In this document: piece after piece, positions 1 through 7,236 of the stretch
How the letters are laid out: each line of letters opens with the position of its first letter
Numbering within the stretch: the stretch's first letter is position 1
Assembly (NCBI GenBank): GCA_027034965.1
Contig: JALVWL010000059.1
Location: 1 to 14,894, forward strand
From: Candidatus Omnitrophota bacterium
GTDB taxonomy: Bacteria > Omnitrophota > Gorgyraeia > S143-82
Length of the DNA: 14,894 bases
Direction of reading: 5' to 3'
Notes under the pieces: model-generated
Seen by the model: only the letters and a program-made list of their open reading frames with translations
Database searches by the model: none
What the model was told of the DNA's origin: nothing
Made by a program: the position numbers and the translations under genes

Positions 1-2
1 TC

Positions 3-743
3 TTGATGGCCGGGTGGGTGCTTGTCTTCTGCGCTATCATTGGCGTAATTATTGCGCTGTTTATTCCTCAACTAGAGGCAGCCCAGGAAGGGCTTTCTGT
101 TGGCGGGGTTTCAGATTATATCTCCGCGGTTAAGGTTGGCGCGTCTGAAATCCTAAAGAAAAAGGGGCTGTTCTGGGCCTTTTGGGGGCTGACGCTGTTT
201 TGGGGAAGCGCCAATTTTTATCAGATGAATATGATAAGTTTCGGCATATACGATATGTTGTGGCCAAATTGGATGGTGTCTTTGATATTGCTTATAACCG
301 CCGGCGGTATAGTTGTCGGCAGTCTGCTTGCGGGCCTTGGTTCGCGCCATAGGGTAGAGATGGGGTTTGTGCCATTTGGCGCTATTTTAATGGCCGGCGC
401 TATGATTGGTTTTGCATTTATGCATTGGGATTTTCTTTTGTTTCTCTTCGCGTTTTTATTGGGCATTGGCGCAGGGTTTTATACGGTGCCTTTAAATGCG
501 TACTTCCAGAAGAACGCGGATTTTAAGATAAGGGCAAGGACGATCTCTGTTTTGAATATCTCAACAGCCGGCGCAGGGATTATTGCCTCTGTTTTGCTGT
601 TTGTCTTTGGCCGCATCTTTAAGGTGAGCCCATCGATTATGTTCTTTGTTTTGGGACTTGTCTGGTTTACCTTGGCTATTTTATATAAACAAATTTTCAT
701 AAGAATAAAACGCATTGCGAAACAAAGCGTTAAGGAAGGATGA
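3..743 (+). CDS. MFS transporter, LplT/Aas-like, 3' part (5' end outside the window)
   Basis: This is the C-terminal part of a polytopic inner-membrane transporter of the major facilitator superfamily. The frame is open to the left edge, so the gene almost certainly starts upstream; the TTG/ATG at the edge need not be a true start. About 246 residues are visible. One helix is followed by a cytoplasmic loop (about residues 25-55, with LKKKG) and then roughly six hydrophobic segments, as expected for the second half of a 12-helix carrier. The segment GFYTVPLNAYFQ near residue 158, followed by a basic stretch with RARTISVLN, resembles the lysophospholipid transporter LplT and the MFS half of Aas-type proteins. 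The acyltransferase half of an Aas fusion is absent, since the protein ends in a basic tail at 743. Transport of lysophospholipid is inferred from this similarity only; the MFS membership is firm. Confidence 0.75.
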   Translation: MMAGWVLVFCAIIGVIIALFIPQLEAAQEGLSVGGVSDYISAVKVGASEILKKKGLFWAFWGLTLFWGSANFYQMNMISFGIYDMLWPNWMVSLILLITAGGIVVGSLLAGLGSRHRVEMGFVPFGAILMAGAMIGFAFMHWDFLLFLFAFLLGIGAGFYTVPLNAYFQKNADFKIRARTISVLNISTAGAGIIASVLLFVFGRIFKVSPSIMFFVLGLVWFTLAILYKQIFIRIKRIAKQSVKEG

Positions 744-763
744 TGAGTGAAAAATGCGGGTGA

Positions 764-795
764 AAAATTATGAAATTGCGCTATTTCGTAATTTT
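764..795. promoter_or_regulatory. Inverted repeat / hairpin after the MFS gene
   Basis: The arms AAAATTATGAAAT (764-776) and ATTTCGTAATTTT (783-795) are complementary except for one position that can be a G-U pair in RNA. They enclose a 6-nt loop, TGCGCT. The stem is AT-rich and is not followed by a T-tract, so a classical terminator is unlikely. It may be an operator, a weak RNA structure, or a by-product of the repeat it lies in. Confidence 0.45.
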
Positions 796-844
796 AAAAT
801 AATGAAATCGCGTGATTTTGTGATTGAACAGTAATGAAATCGGG
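771..844. repeat. Degenerate tandem repeat, 32-bp period, three copies
   Basis: The 10-mer TGAAATYGSG starts at 771, 803 and 835, exactly 32 bp apart each time. The 32-bp units beginning at 771 and 803 match at 23 of 32 positions by eye; the third unit is conserved mainly in its first 10 bases and runs into the ATPase reading frame. The repeat fills the gap between the MFS gene and the ATPase gene, together with the overlapping hairpin. Confidence 0.6.
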
Positions 845-851
845 TTATACT
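824..851 (+). promoter_or_regulatory. Candidate sigma-70-type promoter for the ATPase gene
   Basis: TTGAAC (824-829) and TATACT (846-851) are separated by 16 bp and match the consensus -35 and -10 hexamers at 5 of 6 positions each. Transcription would begin near 857-859, about 9 nt before the ATG at 867 and downstream of the other in-frame ATG at 834. This is one reason to prefer 867 as the start. Confidence 0.45.
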
Positions 852-866
852 ATAAGCGTGGTTAAT

Positions 867-2036
867 ATGGAAAATAGTTACATATCGCGTTGTATAGAGG
901 CCGATATTGCCTCTAAACTAAAAGGTGAAAGTAATCGCGCAATTGTCTTATATGGGCCAAGGCGTGTTGGCAAGACATTTTTGTCCCGGCACTTGATGAA
1001 GGAGTTTTATCCGGATTCTCAATTGTATATAAACGCCGATGATATGCCTTACGCAGAGGTTTTGTCTTCTAAAAATTTTACCAGGCTCTCTTCTTTAGTA
1101 GGGGGGTATAAGCTGATTGTTATAGATGAGGCCCAGAGGATTCCTGACATTGGCCTGTCGCTTAAGTTGATACTGGATAATATGCCGGATATCCAATTGA
1201 TTGTTACAGGGTCTTCTTCGCTTGAGCTTGGCAGTAAGGTTTCAGAGCCGCTTACAGGCAGGAAGTTTGTCTATAACCTTTACCCTTTCGCCCTGCAGGA
1301 GGTAAGTCATAAATATGACCCTATTGCCCTTAAGCAACTATGCCGAGAGGTTCTTTTGCGTTTTGGAACATATCCTGAAGTATTTTTGGCTGAGAACGAA
1401 TCTATGAAGCTAGAGGTCTTGAAGGAATTGGTTGATTCCTACCTAATGAAAGATGTCTTAGAGCTTGAAGAGATAAGGTATCCGTTTAAGCTAAAAGAGC
1501 TCCTACAGCTCCTTGCCTATCAGGTTGGCCAGCTTGTGTCTTTTTCTGAGCTTGCCAATAAACTAGGCATAAGCAGGACTGCGGTTGAGAGGTATATAAA
1601 TCTGCTTGAGGCGTCTTTTGTAATTTTTAGGGTGCATGGATTTAGCAGAAACAGGCGCAATGAGATGTCAAAGATGCCTAAGATATATTTCTGGGATGTT
1701 GGCGTGAGAAATGCATTGATTGGAGACTTCAGGCCGATTGATCTGCGCGATGATGTGGGCCGGCTGTGGGAGAATTTCATTATAGTAGAGAGGTTAAAGC
1801 GGTTTGCATGCAGGCGTGAATTTGTAAACTTTTATTTTTGGCGCAAGAGCACCGGCGCGGAAGTTGACTGGGTTGAGGAGTATAATGGCGAGTTGTATGG
1901 ATATGAGATAAAACTCAGCCCAAGCAGAAGGCACAGGCATAAAGACAGCTGGCTCTCTGCCTATAAAAATGCCCATTATTCATTGGTTACGTTGGATAAT
2001 TTTTTGGATTTCGTTTTGTCTAAAACGATACAATAG
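867..2036 (+). CDS. AAA ATPase with C-terminal DUF4143 domain
   Basis: This protein (389 aa from 867) belongs to the large family of bacterial and archaeal AAA_14/DUF4143 ATPases, whose cellular role is not established. Visible motifs are Walker A GPRRVGKT (residues 30-37), Walker B LIVIDEA (83-89) and a sensor-like strand LIVTGSSS (111-118). A helix-turn-helix-like stretch LANKLGISRTAVERYI lies in the middle. The DUF4143 part has YFWDVGVRNALIG and, near the C-terminus, GAEVDW followed by GYEIK, an arrangement like the PD-(D/E)XK nuclease fold. An in-frame ATG at 834 would add 11 residues, but it lies in the 32-bp repeat and overlaps the promoter; starting at 867 puts Walker A at about residue 30, as is usual. 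Neither start has a clear Shine-Dalgarno. The flanking genes give no functional link, and such genes are often accessory. Confidence 0.85.
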   Translation: MENSYISRCIEADIASKLKGESNRAIVLYGPRRVGKTFLSRHLMKEFYPDSQLYINADDMPYAEVLSSKNFTRLSSLVGGYKLIVIDEAQRIPDIGLSLKLILDNMPDIQLIVTGSSSLELGSKVSEPLTGRKFVYNLYPFALQEVSHKYDPIALKQLCREVLLRFGTYPEVFLAENESMKLEVLKELVDSYLMKDVLELEEIRYPFKLKELLQLLAYQVGQLVSFSELANKLGISRTAVERYINLLEASFVIFRVHGFSRNRRNEMSKMPKIYFWDVGVRNALIGDFRPIDLRDDVGRLWENFIIVERLKRFACRREFVNFYFWRKSTGAEVDWVEEYNGELYGYEIKLSPSRRHRHKDSWLSAYKNAHYSLVTLDNFLDFVLSKTIQ

Positions 2037-2098
2037 AAGTTCTGAGGAGTGTAATGGGATTAGCGAGGAGACAATAATCCATATCTTATCTTAAACGA

Positions 2099-2104
2099 TA
2101 TAAT
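2099..2104 (+). promoter_or_regulatory. Candidate -10 box immediately before yggS
   Basis: A perfect TATAAT lies 5 bp before the ATG at 2110, so transcription would begin at or within 1-2 nt of the start codon. No convincing -35 hexamer is visible at the usual distance. A similar sequence, AAACGATACAAT, lies at 2023-2034 at the end of the ATPase gene; the copy here is AAACGATATAAT (2093-2104). Confidence 0.35.
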
Positions 2105-2109
2105 CTGAT

Positions 2110-2787
2110 ATGGGGAAATATAACTTGAGAGGGGTTTTGGAGAAAATCCATTCTGATATTCGGGTTGCCTGTCAAAGGTCTGGCAGGCAGGATTTTCCCA
2201 GGATAGTAGTTGCCAGTAAGTATATGTCTGTCTTGCAAATGCGCAGATTATACGAACTTGGCCTGCACGATTTCGGAGAAAATCGCGTTCAGGACCTTGA
2301 GGTGAAGGTCAATGAATTCAAGGGGGCAGATATACACTGGCACTTTTTTGGGCATATTCAGACGAATAAATTGACGAGGTTACTGCGAATCCCTCTATAT
2401 CTAATCCATTCCATAGATAGAATAGAGCTGATATATGCTATAGAAAGACGTGTGGGGCATATCAGTGGAGTCCTGAATTGTCTACTTGAGGTGAATTTTA
2501 CTGGAGAAGATACCAAGTATGGGTTTAAGACGGAGGAGGAGGCGATAAAGGCCTGGGAATATATTCGCAAGAATTCTCTGCCGATTTATTGCAGGGGTAT
2601 AATGGCTATGGCGCCCTATACGGAGGATGAGGCGAAGATTAGAAGTGTCTTTAGGCGGGCCCGCAGGCTCAAAGATCAGCTAGGCTTGCAGGAGTTGTCT
2701 ATGGGAATGAGTAATGATTACATCATAGCAGTTGAGGAAGGTTCCACTATCTTGAGGTTGGGATCAATATTTTCCAAAGGATTGTAA
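2110..2787 (+). CDS. yggS: YggS/PROSC family pyridoxal-phosphate homeostasis protein
   Basis: This is a cytoplasmic single-domain PLP-binding protein (225 aa, normal for the family) with the fold of the alanine-racemase N-terminal domain. Family members buffer or deliver PLP and affect amino-acid homeostasis; no enzyme activity is known. The PLP lysine is K37 in VVASKYM. Other family signatures are FGENRVQ, WHFFGHIQTNK, and near the C-terminus LSMGMSNDY followed by GSTILRLGS, which forms the phosphate-binding part. The start at 2110 places the lysine at the usual distance from the N-terminus, and an in-frame stop lies just upstream. No Shine-Dalgarno precedes it, and TATAAT sits 5 bp upstream, so the mRNA may be leaderless. 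murJ starts at the base after the stop codon, so the two are probably one transcript. Confidence 0.93.
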   Translation: MGKYNLRGVLEKIHSDIRVACQRSGRQDFPRIVVASKYMSVLQMRRLYELGLHDFGENRVQDLEVKVNEFKGADIHWHFFGHIQTNKLTRLLRIPLYLIHSIDRIELIYAIERRVGHISGVLNCLLEVNFTGEDTKYGFKTEEEAIKAWEYIRKNSLPIYCRGIMAMAPYTEDEAKIRSVFRRARRLKDQLGLQELSMGMSNDYIIAVEEGSTILRLGSIFSKGL

Positions 2788-4347
2788 ATGCACTTAAAGC
2801 GCGTGTTTAAAAATGCCAGTGTTGCAGGGCTGGGTATAATCTGTTCCAGGCTGCTTGGTTTTATTCGGGATATATTGTTTGCCAGTATTCTAGGGACAGG
2901 AGAGATTGCCCAGGCCTTTTTGGTTGCCTTCAGGATACCCAACCTGTTGCGAGACATACTGGCAGAGGGTGCGGCCAATTCTGCAATTATCCCTGTGTTG
3001 GTTGAATATAAAAAACGAGTATCTTCAAAAGAATATGACCTTATACTGGATTCGCTTAGGTCAGTAATGATTTTTTCTCTCACCTTGTTTGTGTTACTTG
3101 GTATATTTTTTACTCCGTATATAGTCCTACTTATAGCGCCGGGTTTTAGGTCAAGTGCGGATTTATTTGACCTTACTGTACTTATGACGCGCATGCTGTT
3201 TCCATTTCTATTACTTGTCGGTTTCTATGGCGTAAATATGGGTATCCTTCACGCTGATGAACGATTTATTTCAACGGCCCTGGGCCAGCCATTTTTTAAT
3301 TTAGTCATGATTGTAAGTCTGTTATATATTATGATTAATCCTAATGCTCCGGTTGGTGGATTGATTGCCGGAGTCTTGATGGGCGGAGGTGCTCTCATTT
3401 CTGCCCAGACAATAGAGCTTCATCTTATCGGTCGAAGATTCAATAGAGTGATTTTCTATTTGCACCCTGCAGTCAAGCAAATGGGCCGTCTCCTATTTCC
3501 CCGTTTAGTGGGGACGGTAATCTACCAGATCAATATATTTGCCGATACTATATTGGCCTCATTGGCTGATATAGTTGGTCCTGGAGGGATAGCGGCTATA
3601 TATTATGCCAATAGATTGATGCAGTTTCCACTGGCCATATTTTCTATATCTATGGCCCAGGCAGTCCTAGCGAGGCTTTCCCATCTTCAGGATAGTCCTG
3701 AAGAGGTCAGAGATACCTTCTCTAGGTCACTGGAATTGGTCTTTTTTTTGATTATCCCTTCAGCGGTTTTCCTTATGGCCTCCAGCAGACTTGTGGTGAC
3801 CGTATTGTTCAAACGAGGCGCCTTTGACGACTACTCGGTTGCAATTACCTCCTCGGTATTGATGTATTATGCAGCTGGATTGATATTCTTTGCTGGTATA
3901 AAGATGTTGGTGGCGGCATTTCACGCTATGAGAGACACTAAGACACCTGTACGGACTGCTGGGGTTTCTCTTGTCATAAACATTATCCTGGATATCCTCC
4001 TTATGTTTCCGATGAAGATAGCTGGACTGGCCCTGGCCTCGGCAATAGCAGGTGGGGTTAACTTTGTTCTGCTCCTCTATATTTTAAATAAACGCATTAG
4101 CTTTATAAACAGGCGCCTGGTGATAGAACTGATTAAGATATGCCTTTCAGGTGGCATTATATTTGTTCTCTTGAAATGGCATAGCTATTCCACAGACCTG
4201 GTCTCTTTGAAAGAGCTGTTGCGGGCAATTCTTCTGACAGCTGGCGGGTATTTGATTGGCTGTGGTCTATTCCGGATACGCATCTGGCGCTCTCTGGTAA
4301 ATTCTGCAGTGAGAAAATTTCTCCCAAATCCCTATGATTATCGATGA
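2788..4347 (+). CDS. murJ: Lipid II flippase MurJ
   Basis: MurJ is an inner-membrane protein of the MOP superfamily that flips the peptidoglycan precursor lipid II to the periplasmic face. The length (519 aa) and the pattern of about 14 hydrophobic helices are normal. The N-terminal signature is clear: SRLLGFIRD (residues 20-28), then FRIPNLLRDILAEGAANSAIIP (48 onward). Arginines R21, R27, R49 and R55 lie where the central cavity of MurJ is basic. Later segments fit as well, such as YYANRLMQFPLAIFSISMAQA and LFKRGAFD. AAAGGA at 2776-2781 gives a ribosome-binding site 6 nt before the ATG, inside the end of yggS. Cell-wall flippase and PLP protein have no direct functional link, so the pair looks like a housekeeping operon. 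Confidence 0.95.
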   Translation: MHLKRVFKNASVAGLGIICSRLLGFIRDILFASILGTGEIAQAFLVAFRIPNLLRDILAEGAANSAIIPVLVEYKKRVSSKEYDLILDSLRSVMIFSLTLFVLLGIFFTPYIVLLIAPGFRSSADLFDLTVLMTRMLFPFLLLVGFYGVNMGILHADERFISTALGQPFFNLVMIVSLLYIMINPNAPVGGLIAGVLMGGGALISAQTIELHLIGRRFNRVIFYLHPAVKQMGRLLFPRLVGTVIYQINIFADTILASLADIVGPGGIAAIYYANRLMQFPLAIFSISMAQAVLARLSHLQDSPEEVRDTFSRSLELVFFLIIPSAVFLMASSRLVVTVLFKRGAFDDYSVAITSSVLMYYAAGLIFFAGIKMLVAAFHAMRDTKTPVRTAGVSLVINIILDILLMFPMKIAGLALASAIAGGVNFVLLLYILNKRISFINRRLVIELIKICLSGGIIFVLLKWHSYSTDLVSLKELLRAILLTAGGYLIGCGLFRIRIWRSLVNSAVRKFLPNPYDYR

Positions 4348-4500
4348 GTATGCGAAGATTTCTTTGTGCAAGATATCTCTAAGATGAGATGCCAAGGCAT
4401 ATAAATTAAACCATATCTACTCAAGGATCTGAATCGCATGCTATTTCTAGAGATTTGTGTTAAACTTAAACAGTAGGCAGATCTATACCAGGAGGTAGCA

Positions 4501-5280
4501 ATGAAAAGAACGATTATTTTGTTGGCAGGCATTTTGTCCCTCTTTTCTTCTCTTATTGGATTGGCCGATGATGATGGCGATACCCTGGCCTGGAAGGTAT
4601 ATAATCGCGATGATGGCAAAAGCGCATTTTCAGAAGGCAGGATGTTATTGGTTGATAGCTCAGGAGATGTAATAAAGCGTAGACTGCGTTCCTATGTGAA
4701 GGAGTTTGATGGGTATAATAAGAGCCTCATTATATTTGATTCTCCTGCCGATATAAAGGGGACAGCATTTTTGAGCTGGGAACATCCTGATAAGGATGAC
4801 GACCAATTTTTATATCTGCCAGCACTAGGTAGGGTAAGGCGAATCGTCTCTTCTAATAGAGGCAATAGTTTTGTCGGTTCTGATATCGTTTATGAGGATT
4901 TGATGCGTCGAAAACCGAACGAATATGATAACGAGATTATAGGAGAGGAAGAATACAACGGTCGTCCTTGTTATGTATTGAAACAGGTCCCTAAGCCGAA
5001 AGCAAAGAGCAGTTATGGCTTTATTGAAAACTGGGTGGATAAGGAATGGGACCTTGTTGTCTTTGCAAAGGCATATAACAAAAAAGGGGATCTTGTAAAG
5101 ACCATCTCTGCCAAAAGGGTAGAGATAATAGATGGCATTCCCACCGTGACAGAGTTGGAGGTACGGGATATAAAGGAAGATCACAGGACGATTATGTATG
5201 CCGATACTGTCCAATACAACCTCGACCTCGATGATTCCATCTTTACCAAGCGGGCAATGAAAAACGGCGGACAGTTATAG
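4501..5280 (+). CDS. Periplasmic LolA-like outer-membrane lipoprotein-sorting-type protein
   Basis: This is a secreted protein of 259 aa. It has a Sec signal peptide (MKRT, then a hydrophobic core, probable cleavage after A22 before DDDG). The body resembles the LolA-like family often named outer membrane lipoprotein-sorting protein: WKVYNRDDGKSAFSEGRM, then a strand-rich region with FLYLPALGRVRRI, SFVGSDIVYEDL and, near the end, RTIMYADTVQYNLDLDDSIF. These proteins have the half-barrel fold of LolA/LolB and are thought to carry a lipid or lipoprotein-like cargo, but they are not LolA itself. AGGAGGT directly before the ATG is a strong ribosome-binding site. It is followed by an outer-membrane barrel gene, a pairing seen beside RND/MMPL exporters elsewhere; none is in this window. 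The 153 bp upstream show no convincing promoter. Confidence 0.82.
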   Translation: MKRTIILLAGILSLFSSLIGLADDDGDTLAWKVYNRDDGKSAFSEGRMLLVDSSGDVIKRRLRSYVKEFDGYNKSLIIFDSPADIKGTAFLSWEHPDKDDDQFLYLPALGRVRRIVSSNRGNSFVGSDIVYEDLMRRKPNEYDNEIIGEEEYNGRPCYVLKQVPKPKAKSSYGFIENWVDKEWDLVVFAKAYNKKGDLVKTISAKRVEIIDGIPTVTELEVRDIKEDHRTIMYADTVQYNLDLDDSIFTKRAMKNGGQL

Positions 5281-5299
5281 ATACCCTTGTCTAGAACAC

Positions 5300-5328
5300 T
5301 TCCCTAAAAGGCTTTATAGGTGTATAAT
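5300..5328 (+). promoter_or_regulatory. Candidate promoter for the beta-barrel gene
   Basis: A perfect TATAAT (5323-5328) lies 26 bp before the GTG start, with a poor -35 match TTCCCT (5300-5305) at 17-bp spacing. If used, the 5' leader would be about 20 nt and would contain the G-rich ribosome-binding site at 5344-5350. The barrel gene may thus be expressed separately from the gene before it. Confidence 0.35.
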
Positions 5329-5354
5329 TACATTGATATAAATAGGGGGGTGGC

Positions 5355-6920
5355 GTGCATTTCCTGTTCAGTTATGATTGGACCGATGGTATTAATATTC
5401 TATCTATCTCGATAATAGTTGTGACATGCCTTTGGGGTGTTATGCCTCTCCAGGCCGCCGATGAGACTAGTTGGCAGACAAGACGACTTGCCAGAATGGA
5501 GGCTGCATTAATCACAGCCGAAAGGGATTTGCCTTCTAGCGGAGCAACCAGTGAAGTACATAAAGAGAGCAAAAAATCTCTCTCCCCTTCCCAGAAATCC
5601 GTACCCAGGAATTCGAAACAAAGATGGATGCCATCTCCGTTCCTCACGCTTCACCTTCTAAATTCCCTCGATACGAATAGAGAGAATTCCAGTGAGGACA
5701 CAACAGCCCATTTTTTGAGGACGGAATTTGGAATTAAGGGCAAGCTGGTGAGAGGAATGGATTATAAGCTTTCTGGTCGTCTATATGGATTTTATAGGGA
5801 GGGAAGCGCTGTTACAAAAAAATTAGACCTTGAACTGGAAGAGGCATATCTGCGTTATGCTTGGGATAAATTGGAGGTAAGTGCTGGCAGGCAGAAGCTG
5901 ACATGGGGAAAGCTAGATGATATCTTTATCCTCGATGTCATCAATCCCCAGGATTTCAGAAATTTCTTTGATCTAGAAAAAAATGACAGGAAGATGCCGA
6001 TCTGGCTGCTTTCATTATCCTATTTTGGCGAGGGAGAGGTCTTTCAGTCAATGGATCTTGTTTTGAGCCTCCATCCTAGGCCCAATAAGCTGTATTATTT
6101 CGACGAAGACTTTGCAGTATTTGACCACATAAAAGAAAAGTATACCAAAGCTGCACCCTCGGCTGCAGATATCATTAATGGCATCAATATAAGGGGGGAG
6201 AAGGATAGCATCGCCTTTGATGATATGGAGATTATGACCAGATTTTCCTTTTATTTTCCGTCCTTTGATATGGACCTTATCTATATGAATAAGATGGACA
6301 ATACAGAGATATTATATCCCCTGACAGAAAAAGGGAAGAAGACCCTCTCATTTTTGTATAATCCCAACAATAACACATTCAATGACTTGATCTCCTCATC
6401 GCCTGGTAATGAAGACCTTTCAATAGATGCCAGGCGTTCCAGGATACATATCCTGGGGATAGATGGAGAAGGTACGATTGCAAATTGGGGATGGAGGTAT
6501 GAAGGGGCTCTTGTTTTTAATAAACGCTGGACTGACGCGAATGGCCTGCCTATAGAGAAGGATGTATTTATCCAGGGAATAGGAATAGATAATCAGAGGA
6601 CAGATCTCTATTGTAATGTCCAGTTATTGCATCAGAGGGTATTCGATTATTCCCCACTCTATAAACAAAAAAAGGATATGTTGACCATATTCACTCAGAC
6701 ATATTGGCAATCAAAGTATGGGTATGTTAAGCTAGGCCTGGATTCTGCCTTTAATACGCAGTTCCATGATTGGATGCTCAATCCCTATCTCTCCTATTCG
6801 AATCAAAAGGGCGTAACGATTAGCATTGGGGCGCAGTTCTTCAATGGCCCGCCAGGTACGCTATTCGGCACCTTCAGAGACCAGGATTATATCTATCTTG
6901 AGACCAAGGTGGATTTATGA
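5355..6920 (+). CDS. Outer-membrane beta-barrel protein, DUF1302-like
   Basis: This is a 521-aa exported protein rich in alternating aromatic and polar strands. The N-terminus has a hydrophobic core (about residues 13-31, with ISIIVVTCLWGVM) and a plausible cleavage site at LQAAD (32-36). A polar linker follows to about residue 95. The rest looks like a barrel: SGRLYGFYREG, LEEAYLRYAWDKLEVSAGRQ, KLTWGKLDDIFILDVINPQD and KMPIWLLSLSYF. The stretch GRQKLTWGKLDD followed by INPQDFR is typical of DUF1302-type outer-membrane proteins. The last residue is Leu after YIYLETKVD, not the common terminal Phe. The GTG start has AGGGGGG upstream (5344-5350). The signal n-region is unusual: 14 residues with no Lys or Arg and two Asp. 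Substrate and role are unknown; with the LolA-like gene it may serve lipid or hydrophobe export. Confidence 0.75.
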   Translation: MHFLFSYDWTDGINILSISIIVVTCLWGVMPLQAADETSWQTRRLARMEAALITAERDLPSSGATSEVHKESKKSLSPSQKSVPRNSKQRWMPSPFLTLHLLNSLDTNRENSSEDTTAHFLRTEFGIKGKLVRGMDYKLSGRLYGFYREGSAVTKKLDLELEEAYLRYAWDKLEVSAGRQKLTWGKLDDIFILDVINPQDFRNFFDLEKNDRKMPIWLLSLSYFGEGEVFQSMDLVLSLHPRPNKLYYFDEDFAVFDHIKEKYTKAAPSAADIINGINIRGEKDSIAFDDMEIMTRFSFYFPSFDMDLIYMNKMDNTEILYPLTEKGKKTLSFLYNPNNNTFNDLISSSPGNEDLSIDARRSRIHILGIDGEGTIANWGWRYEGALVFNKRWTDANGLPIEKDVFIQGIGIDNQRTDLYCNVQLLHQRVFDYSPLYKQKKDMLTIFTQTYWQSKYGYVKLGLDSAFNTQFHDWMLNPYLSYSNQKGVTISIGAQFFNGPPGTLFGTFRDQDYIYLETKVDL

Positions 6921-6976
6921 TATCTTCTCTTCCTTAATATTAACTAAAAACCACAACTCAAATTTTGAGGAAGGAG

Positions 6977-7050
6977 GGAGAATGAAGCATGAAGGGTTTT
7001 TATTTACTAGGGTATTTCCCCTTCTTAATGAAAAATTTCCTTCATTCTCC
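6977..7050. repeat. Inverted repeat, 11-bp perfect arms
   Basis: GGAGAATGAAG (6977-6987) and CTTCATTCTCC (7040-7050) are exact reverse complements separated by 52 nt. The flanks share further word-like similarity (GCATGAAGG on the left, CATGCTCCATCC on the right). The loop is too long for a terminator. It may be a remnant of a dispersed non-coding repeat; copies elsewhere in the genome would settle this. Confidence 0.4.
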
Positions 7051-7095
7051 ATGCTCCATCCTTTATGCTTAAGATTTAAGGTTCTAGGCTGTAGT

Positions 7096-7122
7096 TTTGA
7101 CTTTTGAGATTTGACTTTTGAG
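7096..7122. repeat. Tandem 13-mer, two copies
   Basis: TTTGACTTTTGAG occurs at 7096-7108 and again at 7110-7122, a 14-bp period. Each copy contains TTGACT, a good -35 hexamer, and the second copy fits a -10-like CATATT at 7135-7140. Confidence 0.6.
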
Positions 7123-7140
7123 TTAATATTATTGCATATT
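7111..7140 (+). promoter_or_regulatory. Candidate upstream promoter of the rpsB operon
   Basis: TTGACT (7111-7116) and CATATT (7135-7140) are separated by 18 bp. The -10 match is only moderate. It would act in tandem with the better promoter about 45 bp downstream. Confidence 0.3.
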
Positions 7141-7157
7141 CCGGGTCAAATAAATTA

Positions 7158-7185
7158 TTTACTTGTGGGCTGATTATGTTATAAT
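7158..7185 (+). promoter_or_regulatory. Candidate main promoter of the rpsB operon
   Basis: TTTACT (7158-7163) and a perfect TATAAT (7180-7185) are separated by 16 bp. Transcription would start near 7192, giving a leader of about 45 nt that ends in the strong ribosome-binding site. I see no recognisable S2-binding structure in this short leader. Confidence 0.5.
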
Positions 7186-7222
7186 CTTTGTTTCGAATTG
7201 TGGGATATAGAAGTGGGTGAAC

Positions 7223-7231
7223 AAAGGAGGT
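7223..7231 (+). promoter_or_regulatory. Ribosome-binding site that decides the rpsB start
   Basis: AAAGGAGGT is nearly a full anti-Shine-Dalgarno match. It leaves only 2 nt before the GTG at 7234 but 5 nt before the TTG at 7237, so TTG is the more likely initiator. This also gives the usual Met-Ala N-terminus of ribosomal protein S2. Confidence 0.7.
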
Positions 7232-7236
7232 AAGTG

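Larger units (their letters stand above)
6921..7236. other. Intergenic region before rpsB with repeats and promoters
   Basis: This gap of over 300 bp holds no gene I can support. From left to right it contains an 11-bp inverted repeat with arms at 6977-6987 and 7040-7050, a tandem 13-mer at 7096-7122, two candidate promoters at 7111-7140 and 7158-7185, and the rpsB ribosome-binding site. No hairpin with a T-tract is visible, so I cannot place a terminator for the barrel gene. Confidence 0.6.

Noticed and set aside
771..844. CRISPR-like array suggested by the 32-bp period
   Set aside because: Only three copies exist, only about 10 bp is conserved in all, and there is no spacer/repeat contrast and no cas gene.
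2718..3194. A 158-codon open frame on the - strand opposite yggS and murJ
   Set aside because: It is antisense to conserved coding sequence and shows no recognisable domain.
4375..4454. Structured leader or riboswitch before the LolA-like gene
   Set aside because: Only a 7-bp inverted pair (ATCTCTA at 4375-4381 and TAGAGAT at 4448-4454) 66 nt apart was found; that is within chance and no known riboswitch core is visible.
5305..5322. Imperfect palindrome after the LolA-like gene as a terminator
   Set aside because: The arms leave almost no loop and no T-tract follows; it overlaps the likely promoter of the next gene.
6982..7107. A 41-codon frame on the + strand with a good AAGGAGG site before its ATG
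   Set aside because: It lies across the inverted repeat and ends in the tandem 13-mer; the predicted peptide reflects the repeat and resembles no protein I know. The site may be real but I cannot support a gene.
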